Of a DNA stretch of 64,000 nt, positions 52,470-62,293 are shown piece after piece. The position numbers and the translations under genes are program-made. The DNA is from Rapana venosa (taxonomy: Eukaryota > Mollusca > Gastropoda > Neogastropoda > Muricidae). Where the stretch lies: positions 55,785,880-55,849,879 of the forward strand of contig CM054155.1 of the NCBI GenBank assembly GCA_028751875.1. Direction: 5' to 3'. The notes under the pieces were generated by a model. It saw only the letters and a list, made by a program, of their open reading frames with translations, was not told the origin of the DNA and did not search any database. The first letter of the stretch is position 1. Each line of letters begins with the position of its first letter.

Positions 52470-53330
52470 AGATTTGACGCATTAGTGTTAAAAAACTTTT
52501 TTTAAAGGTAGGTGTCCAAAACTCACTGTCCAAAGTTTGGAGTAGCAGCTTTGTTATGACATTTACAATAAGTTTTCTGACTACTCCAGACATCAGCCGT
52601 CTTGATAGACGCAAGAGATGCGCCGTGAGTGGCGGCTGCACTGGAACTAGCAGCAAGTGTACTGTGGCTTCCATATTTTGAAGTGTCTAAGCCTGCCATT
52701 TCAAGCAACTTTTTAACCCAGTGGGAAATCATCTCCCTGGAAATTGGGCTCTATCATTTCCGCCAACCAGTATATTGGTTTCACTAGACCTATCCCTGAT
52801 TCCCAGAGATGGGATAATGGGATTGGGCTACCTATTTCCATTTGTGTCCATGGCTAGAAAACTGGGATGCAGCTTTGTACGTTGGTAGTGCTGGGCGCTT
52901 CCTGAACACTGCTTTGAATAGTCTTCAACTGTCAGGATGGGAACCTATTGAGAGTCTACTGGTACTATCTGTAGAAAACTATACACTGAGAGCACTTCTT
53001 GCATTAGTAACAACACACTATCCCACACCTTCAGGGTACCAGAAAGCAAGAAATTGCTATATTTACAAGGTCATATGTAGACTCATCCAGACAATTGTTG
53101 TGGGCATAGCTTTTCCACTTTTTAATGAAGCAACTATATACAACCTCAGTAGCTGTTTCCCGGGATTCCAAAATCAGGTCTGCTGCAGGTTCTGTCAATC
53201 CTTTTGTCTACAAACCTTTCCCCTGATAATCTACGTGCAGACGACGTAAGCTCCCCCTTTTTAGGGGATGTATCTTGCATGGATGGCTTGGAAAAAGACC
53301 ATCTCCCCTTTTTATCAAGGGGTTGAGTTC
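52470..53330 (-). pseudogene. DIRS-like tyrosine recombinase relic, core deleted
   Basis: Minus strand, in protein order: V-Y-S-C-F-I-K-K-W-K-S-Y-A-H-N (about 53.15-53.10 kb, N-terminal SAM-like part), C-L-D-E-S-T-Y-D-L-V-N-I-A-I-S (53.10-53.05), N-A-R-S-A-L-S (about 53.01-52.99) and L-S-I-G-S-H-P (about 52.95). Then, after a gap, W-V-K-K-L-L-E-M-A-G-L-D-T-S-K-Y, the C-terminal H-S-T-(L for R)-A-A-S-S-S-A-A, and T-A-D-V-W-S-S-Q-K-T-Y (52.73-52.52 kb). In DIRS-type retroelements this enzyme inserts circular cDNA. The segment with the first catalytic Arg is missing, the H-x-x-R arginine position reads Leu, and several stops intervene, so it is inactive. Confidence 0.65.
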
Positions 53331-53369
53331 TTCTGACAAAATTGGGCTTTTTCTGTCTGGTATGAGTGA

Positions 53370-53660
53370 AGGTGTCATAGTTAATCACAAAAGGATGAGA
53401 TTGTTTTGAGAAATCTGGTCTTGGTTTTATCTCATGTGTGGTTGATGTGGTTTCTCCCACAATGTGGTGACCATCTGGGTTTGACCTGTATGGTTGGCCA
53501 GACCATTTATATAAAGGACAGTAGAGTTGATTGTATACCCTGTTTTAATCTGTATAGATTTGCACTGCTTTATACTAAGATTTAAAATTGTACAAGATGA
53601 TGGCCCCTGTGTCGGTGGGGCTATAAACAACCAGATTGGATCGGATTGGATTGGTTGTGG
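53370..53660 (+). mobile_element. Repeat family D (ATTGG-tailed LINE/SINE 3' end)
   Basis: TCTGGTCTTGGTTTTATCTC, ATGTGTGGTTGATGTGGTTT, ACCCTGTTTTAATCTGTATA and GGGGCTATAAACAACCAGAT, ending with GATTGG units (53635-53655). Shared with 63.69-63.95 and 56.57-56.71 kb. It lies in plus orientation between two duplicated DIRS-like segments. Confidence 0.75.
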
Positions 53661-53980
53661 GCATACTTCTTCCACTTTTAAATAAAGTAGTATATACAGC
53701 CTTAGGTGCTGGTTGACAGGATTCCAAAACCAGGTCTGCTGCAGTATCTGTCAATCCTTTTTCTCTCAACCTTTCCCTGACATTCTGCATGCCAGGGGAT
53801 ATAGGATCCCACATTTTTTCAAGGGGGTGTATCTTGCATGTATGGCTTGGCAGAAGGACATCCCTGGCTGTCAGAAAGGGACAGGTTCTGCTGTCAGCAC
53901 ACTGAACAGGACTGGCCACCAGACTCGTGTCTTCCAGCTCAGGACAACCAATACACTTATGGTCTGTTCTTGGCATTCTT
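53640..53980 (-). pseudogene. DIRS-like RNase H end / recombinase N-terminus, duplicate segment
   Basis: Minus frame (53976-53575) includes L-V-A-S-P-V-Q, A-R-D-V-L-L-P-S-H, M-Q-N-V-R-E-R-L-R-E-K-G-L-T-D-T-A-A-D-L-V-L-E-S, then K-A-V-Y-T-T-L-F-K. The region before the recombinase (wall-like P-W-Y/P-L-L pattern in DIRS) and its first helices are recognisable. It is a second copy of the segment at 53.05-53.33 kb (shared GTTGTGGGCATA…TTCCACTTTT). The two copies flank the family D repeat. Confidence 0.6.
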
Positions 53981-54059
53981 TATGGAGAACTTTCAGAATA
54001 ACACTGAGAGGAAGAAATTCATAGACCCACTGCATAGGCTTCTGGGTCAAGCTTTGCCC

Positions 54060-55260
54060 CCTTGATTAACTAAAGAATATCAGTCTGAAGTCAAAGATTT
54101 CCACAGCTCAAACAAGAATTGTAGTCTGCCAGCAGTTAATATGTTTTCAACTCTTCAGGCATTTTTTTAAGTGAAGGTTAAAATTGACTCACCTCATTCT
54201 CCATCAGTGTCGGAGACTGACAGTGAGTTAGGCTTACAGTTTGCTGTTTCACTTAATGACACCAAAGTCCTACTTGTTTATTCTCCACAGATTGTTGTTC
54301 CTCTTCCATAAAAAGGAGGACCAGCTAGGAAACTATTTCGGACACCAATCATTGTGATGCCTGTCCCCACGGGGCCCAGAAACACTAGCTCCTAAACTGT
54401 CCTACTCCTTGGCCTCTTTGAGTGATGCAGACAAATTGTCCCCAAAGAATTTATCAGTAACTGGAGTATTGTCTCTACAAAGTCCCGAGGAAATGGTAGT
54501 GTTTAAACTAGGTTTTATTGCCGCCTATCTCTGGAGAGAGAGAGATTTTGAAAGAAGAGTGCAACAGAGGTACCAAGTCAGCCAGTCTAAACACAGCTGT
54601 TTCCAAGAGGTCCTGACTTTCTCTCATTTGCTGTTCTGGAATGGCCTGCTCTGCTTTGGCGATAGTGTTTGTGGCATGCAAAAGTACTTGCTGTGTTTAT
54701 GTTGACTGGAGATCACTCTTTCTGGTATTGGTTGGCAATGCTTTCCATGCTTTATTTACTGTCCGTAACACACAGTTTATCACAGTTGGCTAGTTGCGAA
54801 TACTTTTCAGATAATTTATTGACTTTTTTTCTAGGATAGTTTTTTTTGAAAAAAATGCTTGTTGATGAGTTTCGCAATCGCTGCCAAAACTTTTTGACCC
54901 CGTCTTCCTCAGTGTCAAGCTCATTATCCAGTTCTTTAATTATTTCATCATCATTGTCAAAACTCATGGAAAGAGCATCTTATTGTCTGTTCCATCCTCA
55001 CTATTGGTATCAGACTCAGAACTATACGACAAAATGTCATGATCACGGCCTTAACAAAGAAGGAAACTTGAGATGACAGCTTGTACATCATCTTGTGTAG
55101 CTTTGCATCTAAATTCTTCTTCTTCTTTGTCAAACGCTCAGACAGCAACTGTTGCTGTCTGTCAAATGAGGGAAAATGAGTTGAGCTGCCATTAAGTGCC
55201 TGACAGGTCAGGCCCAGCACATCTGACTTTGGCATGGGGGAGAACTGTTATCTTTAAAGC
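54060..55260 (-). pseudogene. DIRS-like gag-type ORF plus start of RT, degenerate
   Basis: Minus strand: M-P-K-S-D-V-L-G-L-T, R-Q-Q-Q-L-L-S-E-R (55.23-55.10 kb), an acidic stretch D-N-D-D-E-I-I-K-E-L-D-N-E-L (54.96-54.88), K-V-N-K-L-S-E-K-Y (54.83), R-E-S-Q-D-L-L-E-T-A-V-F-R (54.6), and F-F-G-D-N-L-S-A-S-L-K-E (54.46-54.42). Finally A-G-R-L-Q-F-L-F-E-L-W-K-S-L-T-S-D (54.14-54.09) is the first conserved block of a DIRS-type RT. Immediately after this the sequence jumps to the RNase H end at 53.98, so the RT catalytic core and most of RNase H have been deleted. Confidence 0.55.
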
Positions 55261-55409
55261 CGTCCTGGAAAAAAGGCAGGAGAATGGACCAAGAAGGCAT
55301 AAAATAGACAAAGAGGTGACAGAAAGAAAAAGAACGAGCAAAAAACAAAGAGAGGGATAGAAAAGGGAACTACCAGCACAAGTATCAACAAATATAGTGC
55401 TAGTTTCTG

Positions 55410-55545
55410 GTACACTGATTGTTCTTCCTCTTTCCTAAAAAAAAGAAGACAGCCAGAAAAATGTTTTGGGCACAAAATCATTACACTACCTGGCCACTAA
55501 AATGCTAGCTCCCAAATGATACAACTCCTTTGGATTATTCATTTT
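55410..55545 (-). mobile_element. Second copy of a DIRS-like internal segment
   Basis: GATTGTTCTTCCTCTTTCCT, ATGTTTTGGGCACAAAATCA and AATGCTAGCTCCCAAATGAT align with 54291-54415 (GATTGTTGTTCCTCTTCCAT, CTATTTCGGACACCAATCAT, ACTAGCTCCTAAACTGTCC). A second element of the family therefore abuts the first. Confidence 0.5.
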
Positions 55546-55839
55546 CCTGCAATGCTGCGGATCTGTGCTGCCCCTGTGGGGATGCCAGGGACCTTACAGT
55601 ATAAACAGTACCCCCACCTCCTGGAAATTCATCTTTTCTAACCCCCTCTTTGTTTCTGCCTTATTCCTTCTCTTCCTGACTGCCCCTTTGCGCCTGATGG
55701 CAGCATGGTGTGTGGCTCTGTGTGTCCTGTGCGAGTATATGTGTGCTTTTGAAAAACATTTGACTCGAAACTTTATTTCATAGATTTTGTCTGCATTGCA
55801 CCATGTTTGTAAATATCTGTTTGTTTAAACTTTTGATTA

Positions 55840-55927
55840 TTTATCATTGATTGCATGACTGTGTAAGATTAGGTTGAATGCATGCGCTTTGATTTGTCTT
55901 TGCAAGATATAGCGCTATATAAGTTCC

Positions 55928-55985
<58 letters not shown>
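55840..55985 (+). mobile_element. L2-like LINE 3' terminus with long ATT tail
   Basis: GCATGCGCTTTGATTTGTCT, GATATAGCGCTATATAAGTT and about 19 ATT units (55929-55985). The preceding 55.57-55.67 kb segment resembles 26.61-26.72 kb and may be part of the same or a neighbouring element. Confidence 0.7.
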
Positions 55986-55986
<1 letters not shown>

Positions 55987-56024
55987 CTGACTGTCATCTC
56001 CTCGACGTTCTACCTTCATGGTCC

Positions 56025-56455
56025 TATATCTTCTCTCTTCTCCTCTCTGCGTTCTCTTCTCTTACGGGGTTGGGTGCATAGTGCCTGGTCTTCTTTTCCT
56101 GTGCTTGCAACTTTGCAGGAGGTCTGTCCTCCTGTCGACGCTTTCCAACTTCAGAGCAGTTCCTTTCGTTGTATAGGTTGCCAGATATGTTGGAGGCTTG
56201 ACTTGCACAGTCCTTATGTGCTGCAGCCCTGGGGGCTAGTTGGCCTTTGGAGAACATCTCCAACGCTGACTGTCCTTATGCCCACTTGGCCGAGAGAGTG
56301 GGGATGTACTGTGGGCAAGGCATCTTCACTAAAATCAAATTTCTGCCCAATTTCCGAAACAGCAGCTGCCTCCTCTGCTGTTTTGGAGGTCATCGTCGAA
56401 AACGACGGACTAAGATACAATTGTGTGTCCGTATCTCGCCAAACGCTGACATAAA
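56025..56455 (-). pseudogene. Degenerate unrecognised ORF
   Basis: A minus ATG at 56393-56391 starts M-T-S-K-T-A-E-E-A-A-A-V-S-E-I-G-Q-K-F-D, continuing V-S-V-G-D-V-L-Q-R-P-T-S-P-Q-G to a stop at 56214. After a shift the signal resumes as T-Y-L-A-T-Y-T-T-K-G-T-A-L-K-L-E-S-V-D-R-R and a basic tail. It reads like a broken protein or transposon ORF1; I cannot name it. Confidence 0.3.
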
Positions 56456-56564
56456 TGACAGGATCTTAAACGTGTATATTTGATCTTCTGCATCATCCCC
56501 TCCCTTAATTCACTCGACACCCCCACGGAAATTCCAAGGTCTTAACCACTTGGCTATAGCGTTT

Positions 56565-56710
56565 GTCAATCTGTATATAGTTGCACAGTGTTAATCTGAG
56601 ATTCAATGTTTTTACATGGTGAAAGCCCTGAAAGGGGATCTGTGGCCCTTGGGGCATAAACAGTAAGATTGAATTAGACTGATTGATTTGGATTGGATTG
56701 GATGTGGATG
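56565..56710 (+). mobile_element. Repeat family D, 3' end only
   Basis: AATCTGTATATAGTTGCACA, GTTAATCTGAGATTCAATGT, CCCTTGGGGCATAAACAGTA and a GATTGG-type tail (56680-56705). Confidence 0.7.
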
Positions 56711-56716
56711 TGTGTG

Positions 56717-56764
<48 letters not shown>

Positions 56765-56938
56765 TAAAAAGAAAGTGAATAAAGAAAGCAGAGGATTAAG
56801 GAATGTCTCGTTATTTTCCCCAAACTTGCTTTTTCTGGATCATCAGACTACAAATGATTGTTTATTCATATATAAGCGTACAACTTTTGTTTTATTAGTT
56901 TTGTTTTGCACAGGTATGTGTATACGTGTAGGCCAGTA

Positions 56939-56985
<47 letters not shown>

Positions 56986-57050
56986 TGTGTGTGTGTGTGT
57001 GGTGGGTGCGTGCGCGCGTGCGTGTGGGTGGGTGTGTGGGTGAACGGGTA
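56709..57050. repeat. Two (TG)n tracts upstream of the candidate exon
   Basis: (TG)n at 56709-56762 and 56940-57000, then a G-rich GTGC/GGGT region to 57050. The N-terminal part of the open frame starting at 56938 is only this repeat. Confidence 0.9.
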
Positions 57051-57069
57051 TGTTTCAGTCCTTGTTCAG

Positions 57070-57786
57070 TTCCCTCAAACTCCACAGTTTATAGACGAAT
57101 CCCGATTTTGCTTGGCGTTTGAAAAACTGCGCTTCTCTCCCGGAGAAGAAGTGATTTACACCATCAAAATGGCTAACTACACTTGCTCTTTTGCGCTCTG
57201 GGGTGCCAATGATAAGCCCAAACTACAGCTTCGTGAGGGCTTCTACATCACCCACTTTGGCATGCTACTCTACGGCGGTGACACTGTGTCCATCACTACC
57301 ACCTACGGAAGACTGCAACACACTTCTCAAACCTTTATCATTAAAGACGACGAACAGAAATTCGGCGATGACATTGCGGATCGAATGAAGCCGTGCTTGA
57401 GAGCGTTACAGTTGGAGGGCACGGCCTTCTACCCTCATGAGGCCACCAGCCCCGTGGATCACTGTCAGCAGCTAACGTTCACCCTGACCTATCCTACCCA
57501 GTGCACTAGCCTCACATTTGACGGAGGCTGGAAGAGAGGGCAAACTGTGACCTCGAAAAAGTGGACCGTGCAGGTTGTGAGTGAGGAGACCGATGACCGG
57601 TGTATATATACTGTCAATGCCGTAGATTACGATGTGCAAAGTGAGTTCTCAGACAGGCACATTTCCATTATGCCCGGGCAGTTGCGAAAGGGGTTGAATC
57701 GCATCTGCAACTTGATTCTGTTCACCGCCACCTTCGAAAAGGATGGCGAAAACAAGAACTATGGCCCCTACAACTTTAAGATTTGC
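57070..57786 (+). CDS. Candidate large exon (239 codons) of an unrecognised host gene
   Basis: The frame is open through a TG repeat, but a real exon probably starts after one of three acceptors (AG at 57058, 57069 or 57087; 57070 chosen as phase 0) and ends at the consensus donor TGC|GTGAGT (57786/57787). The protein has F-C-L-A-F-E-K-L-R-F-S-P-G-E-E-V-I-Y-T-I-K, N-Y-T-C-S-F-A-L-W, F-D-G-G-W-K-R-G, D-R-C-I-Y-T-V-N-A and I-C-N-L-I-L-F-T-A-T-F-E: beta-strand-like alternation with paired Cys and an N-Y-T glycosylation site, as in extracellular Ig-like or related modules. It splices in phase 0 to 58874. No stop, frameshift or transposon motif is seen over 717 nt, and GC content is higher than its surroundings. 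It is the best host-coding candidate. I cannot name the family. Confidence 0.6.
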
Positions 57787-57789
57787 GTG

Positions 57790-58430
57790 AGTAATCAGGT
57801 TGAGATTTTATTTGACTGAAGTGAGGCTGGTCTTGTTAATGAACCACTGTATTGTCTATTGCTGTTTGTGGGGCCTTTCCCCCATCGTCTGCTTAACAAA
57901 CTCCATTATCCTTTATTACTTTGTGTTGGGCCTTTCCCAGCTGAACACCCTGGGGGGTTCATCCAGAGTGTGCATTCTTTGTCACTCATCCCACGTTGGA
58001 ATCACTGTGAGACTTTTAAGTCCACACTGCATAAAACATCTCACCTTAAAAATGGAACGCAGAGAATGAGAATTAGATATGTTTGCAAATAAATCCCGTT
58101 TTTTTTTGTGTTTTTTTTTTTTAAATTGTTTTCACAATCCCGAGATTTCAAACACGCCATGTTCAATCTTTTGCATATGTTTTGTAACTATGAACATTGT
58201 AACGATCCACAATGTTTTCCCAGCAGGCTCCACCAAGATTCAGACTTATCAGTTTACAACTATGAGAAGTAGTTTGATTTAACTACTCAGATATTATGCT
58301 TGTTATTTTTAAAAAATATCTACGAAACTAGTCATTAAAGCCTTTACGATATAAAAGGGGACAGTGACAGTATATCATTTATTCTAAATTGATTAATAAA
58401 AAGAATGGGTGTGTTTGCACGTGTATTTAT
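57790..58430. other. Putative intron sequence, no repeat family recognised
   Basis: Read-through of the donor would add 11 codons and stop at 57819, which would give an alternative ending. Otherwise nothing recognised until the SINE at 58430. Confidence 0.4.
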
Positions 58431-58790
58431 TTTTTAAAATTCTTTTATATCGAGGGTAATGGAATAAGCACTTATGTGCTTTTTTACATCCTGTCCCCGT
58501 GTGTATGCAGTTTTGTAAATTCTGTCATCCGCTCCCACCGGCACACAACGGCCTACTCTTACGAACAGCGGAACAGGATTTAACGTGTTTGCAAGATGTT
58601 CTGCGTGCGTTCGCACACGGGGTCTCGGTTTCTAGTCTCATCCGAAGGACTTTTGGGGAGAGTGGAGTCTGCACTGATGTTAACTCCAGGGGAAAATATC
58701 CCCCTTGAACGGCAATCGAACCCGGGTCGTCAGATTGCCAGGGCAATGTTGTAACCACTGGGCTATCCCGTCCCTTTTTATTCTGCTCGC
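58430..58790 (-). mobile_element. SINE family B, full length
   Basis: Minus strand: GGGACGGGATAGCCCAGTGG (A box), GACGACCCGGGTTCGATTGC (B box), TATTTTCCCCTGGAGTTAAC, AAGTCCTTCGGATGAGACTA, CATCTTGCAAACACGTTAAA, GAGTAGGCCGTTGTGTGCCG and GTGCTTATTCCATTACCCTC, with a short A/T tail. It lies in inverted orientation to the copy at 59.68 kb; the two flank the 58.87-kb exon. Confidence 0.9.
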
Positions 58791-58873
58791 GCGTTGCCTG
58801 TCTGTTTGTGCTTGGGCATGCAGATCTGCTGATGCAAACGTGTTCACACTGTATAAACCCCGTTTCATTTCAG

Positions 58874-59044
58874 GGGCACGTGCTTGTGAGGCCGGCGCCT
58901 TGTGTTGTGCTGAAGCCCATTGAAGGGTCGACTGAGGTGACGGTACTACCTTTTGGAGAATCCATCATCCTCGACGCCTCTGATACACTTGGCATCGGGC
59001 AGGACCAGGGGCAATATGAGTGTGTAGCCAATACTGAACTCTAG
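58874..59044 (+). CDS. Candidate exon with Ig-like Y-x-C motif, ending in a stop
   Basis: The acceptor CGTTTCATTTCAG ends at 58873. In phase 0 with the 57786 donor the frame reads G-H-V-L-V-R-P-A-P-C-V-V-L-K-P-I, then V-L-P-F-G-E-S-I-I-L-D-A-S, then D-Q-G-Q-Y-E-C-V-A-N-T-E-L-stop (56 residues). G-x-Y-x-C-x-A-x-N is the F-strand signature of Ig-superfamily domains. The stop at 59042-59044 would give a secreted form; alternatively an unseen donor before it could join a downstream membrane or tail exon. The clean phase match with the previous exon is the main support. Directly after it comes a long CTT/TCA repeat. Confidence 0.55.
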   Translation, partial: GHVLVRPAPCVVLKPIEGSTEVTVLPFGESIILDASDTLGIGQDQGQYECVANTEL

Positions 59045-59061
59045 TTATCGCTCTTTTTGCT

Positions 59062-59262
59062 GCTGTTGCTGCTGCTCTTCTTCTTCTTCTTGTTCTTCTT
59101 GTTCTTCTTGTTCTTCTTGTTCTTGTTCTTGTTCTTCTTCTTCTTCTTCTTATTCTTCTTCTTCTTCTTTCTTCTTCTTCTTCTTCTCTTCTTCTTCTTC
59201 TTCTTCTTCTTCTTCTTCTCCTCCTCTTCTTCTTCTGCTCCTCCGCCTCCTCCGCCTCCTCC

Positions 59263-59319
<57 letters not shown>

Positions 59320-59400
59320 TTTCTTTCTTTCTGTCTTTCTTTCTTTCTTTCTTTTCTTTTTTTCTTGCTTTCTTTCTTCTTTCTTCTTCTTTCTCATCCT
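59062..59400. repeat. (TTC)n, (TCATCA)n and (TTTC)n low-complexity array
   Basis: About 340 bp of pyrimidine triplet repeats including 20 TCA/ATC units (59264-59318). Poly-Asp, poly-Arg and poly-Phe frames here are artefacts. Confidence 0.95.
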
Positions 59401-59682
59401 CACCTTTTCCTCTTCTTCCTAAGTTCCATATTGATAATAGTGCTTGATCTCATTAACAACCATAAGTACACACTATCTTGTTTTGTTCTTTTTCTCCTCC
59501 ACCTTCTCTTCTTCCTCCTCTGTCTTCTCCTCATCCACCTCCTCCTCCTTATTCTTCTTCTCGTCCTCCTATTTTTCTTTTCTTTTCGCCGCCACATCTT
59601 CTGCGAGCCATCGAATCAGAGACTCTTTAATGCTGCTGGATCCATTTAATGGTGTTTAGAGATGCCTGTTCAGAGCTAATCG

Positions 59683-60030
59683 GAGGACGGGATAGCCTAG
59701 TGGTTAAAACATTCCGCTCGCAATCTGACGACCCGGGTTCGATTCCCGTTCAAGGGGATATTTTCCCCTGGAGTTAACATCCGTGCAGACTCCACTCTCC
59801 CCAAAAGTCCTTCGGATGAGACTATAAACCGAGGTGCCCGTGTGCGAACGCAGGAAGAACATCTTGCGCACACATTGAATCCTGTTCCGCTTTTCGTAAG
59901 AGTAGGCCATTGTGCGCCGGTGGGAACAGATGACAAATTTACAAAACTGCATACAGACGGGGACTGGTTGTAAAAAAGCACATAAGTGCTTATTCCATTA
60001 TCCTTGATATAAAAGATTTAAATAAATAAA
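59683..60030 (+). mobile_element. SINE family B, full length (reference copy)
   Basis: Head GACGGGATAGCCTAGTGGTT (A box) and GACCCGGGTTCGATTCCCGT (B box, about 59730-59749). Body TATTTTCCCCTGGAGTTAAC, CGGATGAGACTATAAACCGA, ACATCTTGCGCACACATTGA, TTTTCGTAAGAGTAGGCCAT and TGCATACAGACGGGGACTGG; 3' end GTGCTTATTCCATTATCCTT followed by a TAAA-rich tail. All other family B fragments in the window are described against this copy. Confidence 0.9.
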
Positions 60031-60254
60031 AATAACATAAAATAACATATCGGCCATAAGTCTTTGCTTATAATCATTATTCACGCAATTTTAAACTAGG
60101 CCAAAACTTGTTTATTTTGAAATATTTTTATACATCTAGAGAAAAAAAAACTGGGCAAAGAGTACCTTTTAATAAGGAACAACGCATCTTTCTCGTTCTG
60201 TTTTTGTTACCTGTAAAATACTTGTACACCCGCACAAAAAAGCAAAAGCAAAAG

Positions 60255-60280
60255 CAACACACACACACACACAACACGCA

Positions 60281-60345
<65 letters not shown>
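60255..60345. repeat. (CA)n microsatellite
   Basis: CA units with two single-base interruptions. Confidence 0.95.
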
Positions 60346-60349
<4 letters not shown>

Positions 60350-60520
60350 ACGAAACTAAGTGCAGTGATAACCAAATTCAGCAAAAGTGATAAATGTCTA
60401 TGTGGTGAGAATATCACCAATACTCATATACTTTTTGACTGCCATAGTGTAAAGCCTTTCATGCCTCATTTTTTTCTGAAAACTTCCTCACCAGCATATT
60501 CAGTAATTTAAAGTAGGCAT
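60350..60520 (+). mobile_element. LINE C-terminal zinc-knuckle fragment (pair of 27.95 kb)
   Basis: The frame reads S-A-V-I-T-K-F-S-K-S-D-K-C-L-C-G-E-N-I-T-N-T-H-I-L-F-D-C-H: C-x-C-G, then H-x-L-F-x-C, the post-RT zinc motif. It directly follows a CA microsatellite, as the 27.95-kb copy abuts a TG tract. Confidence 0.65.
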
Positions 60521-60815
60521 TTGAAATTGTGAAAGGTCTTTGTCACAGTCCCATAGGACATTTGTTACAGTTGCATTAATGTTAAAGACTTGTTTTCATG
60601 CTTTTAAAATTCCTGTTACATTGCCAAGCTTCTTTATGTGATTTTTTTAAAACCATGGATGGTGTTTTTGGTTTTTTTGTATTTTATTGGGGGTATTTTA
60701 TTTTTTTTATTTTCTGTTATCTTATAAAAAATATTTTAATAAGACATCCACCCCTCCATTTTTCCTCCTCGTCTAATATCACTAGAACTGAACAGACGTA
60801 AAATTGAAGTCAACA

Positions 60816-60816
<1 letters not shown>

Positions 60817-60857
<41 letters not shown>
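60817..60857. repeat. (CA)n microsatellite
   Basis: About 20 CA units. Confidence 0.95.
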
Positions 60858-60858
<1 letters not shown>

Positions 60859-60859
60859 G

Positions 60860-61855
60860 ATAAACAACTTCCAATTAGCTTTTGCGTAATTTTAGTTGGG
60901 GATGACATCGTGTGTGTTCATATCCTTCTTATTGTTCTCATCCGCTCTTGTAGGAACGATAGGCAAATGATCCCTCTCTACTGGGTGATCATATGTCTCA
61001 TATGAACAAGTTCTGGTGACACTAACGTCAGATCAACTGCAGATGGTTTATACTTAGACACATAACAGATTCTTGTAACTGATCCATTATTCAAGAGACA
61101 GAGAGCTATCATCTATAGTTTTTACCAACCGAGTTTTAATAATAGCCATTTTCCTAGAAAAGATAGTGGGCATCAAATTACCCCTTATAATCCATTTGCC
61201 TGATGAAATTGTTTCAGACAAAAATGATAAAGCTTACATTAATATGTAAGCAAGCAAATAATAGGAGGAGGAAGGTAATGGAAGCTAAAAAGGACTACTG
61301 GTTATTGTATTGCTCGGGAGAAAATGATTATCAGATCACAGAGATGGAAAAAAAACCACAATAGAAGAGATGAAAAATTTAACCAGTTTACTCATTTTCC
61401 AGTAATGCCAAACGCAAGTAACAAAAAGTAGAAGCTATGTTTGCTAAAAAAAAAAAAGAAAAGGTTTGCTTCCTAACTGCAGAGAGTATAGAGAAAGAGA
61501 GGAGGAAAAGTTACATACAGCTCAAATACTCGCAAATTTCTCGTCCATTTGCTCTCGGTGATTCTCCTGTGAGGTGAACGAGACAGAGGACGTGTTCTAG
61601 GTGACTCTCAGAATGTTTAAAGCTGGTAAAAGGAAAAAATATAAATGCAACAAACCAAAAATAAACCCGCGCATTAACACCAAAGCATGACTTCATTGCA
61701 GATTTGAATGGTCATGCCGAATTGTAAGCACTAACGCCGCCTGCAATCTGGAAACGCGTGAGTATCCCGAGTTTTTTCCGAGATCAGAAGCAACAGTTAA
61801 GAGGCAGATTAACCTAGCGGTAAAGTTACAGCAGTGAACGTGGGATCTGGACTGG
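60860..61855. other. No gene recognised
   Basis: Unremarkable AT-rich sequence. A 22-nt exon-like stretch between CATTGCAG and GTAAGC (61702-61723) is too short to assess. Confidence 0.3.
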
Positions 61856-61875
61856 TTTGATGAAAAGCAGTCATA

Positions 61876-62048
61876 ATTGTATGACTTGCTATGTCCGACA
61901 AAATCGCGTTCGATGTACCCAGCATGCGCTGTGCTTGCTGGAGAAGGGTGGGCTCGGCCAGGTTCCACCTGGCCTTGATACAGAGCCTGAACATGGAGTG
62001 AAGTGCTCCAACATCTTTCCATGGAGTTGTCAAATCAAAGCAGTTTGA
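61876..62048 (+). CDS. Possible Cys-rich exon (speculative)
   Basis: After an AAAGCAG acceptor-like site the frame reads H-N-C-M-T-C-Y-V-R-Q, V-R-C-T-Q-H-A-L-C-L-L, V-K-C-S-N-I-F-P-W-S-C and stops at 62048. Seven Cys in under 60 residues suggest an extracellular module, but there is no match to a family I know and no donor. An overlapping minus frame of 109 codons is equally open, which lowers confidence. Confidence 0.15.
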
Positions 62049-62293
62049 GAGAGAAACAGCGGGTCTATTTTCTTTCTGCCTGTGATGTGAAAGTGTTTAG
62101 TGTGGGTTTTTTTAATTTAATGGTCTGTTACTACTCTACCTTTGGAACGAAATCGTGCAAGGTAATGTCTTTCCGGGTCATATCTTTCTTCTGTTTGTCA
62201 GTTTGCTTTTCCTTGTGTGCTTGCGTGCGTGAGTGTGTGTGTGTGTTATATTTTGCATGCATATACTTATGCCGGAGTGATTTTTTTTTCCAG

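Noticed and set aside
59041..59422. Long poly-Asp/poly-Lys/poly-Arg or poly-Phe/Ser open frames on both strands
   Set aside because: They are translations of CTT/TCA triplet repeats, open in every frame because the repeats lack stop codons.
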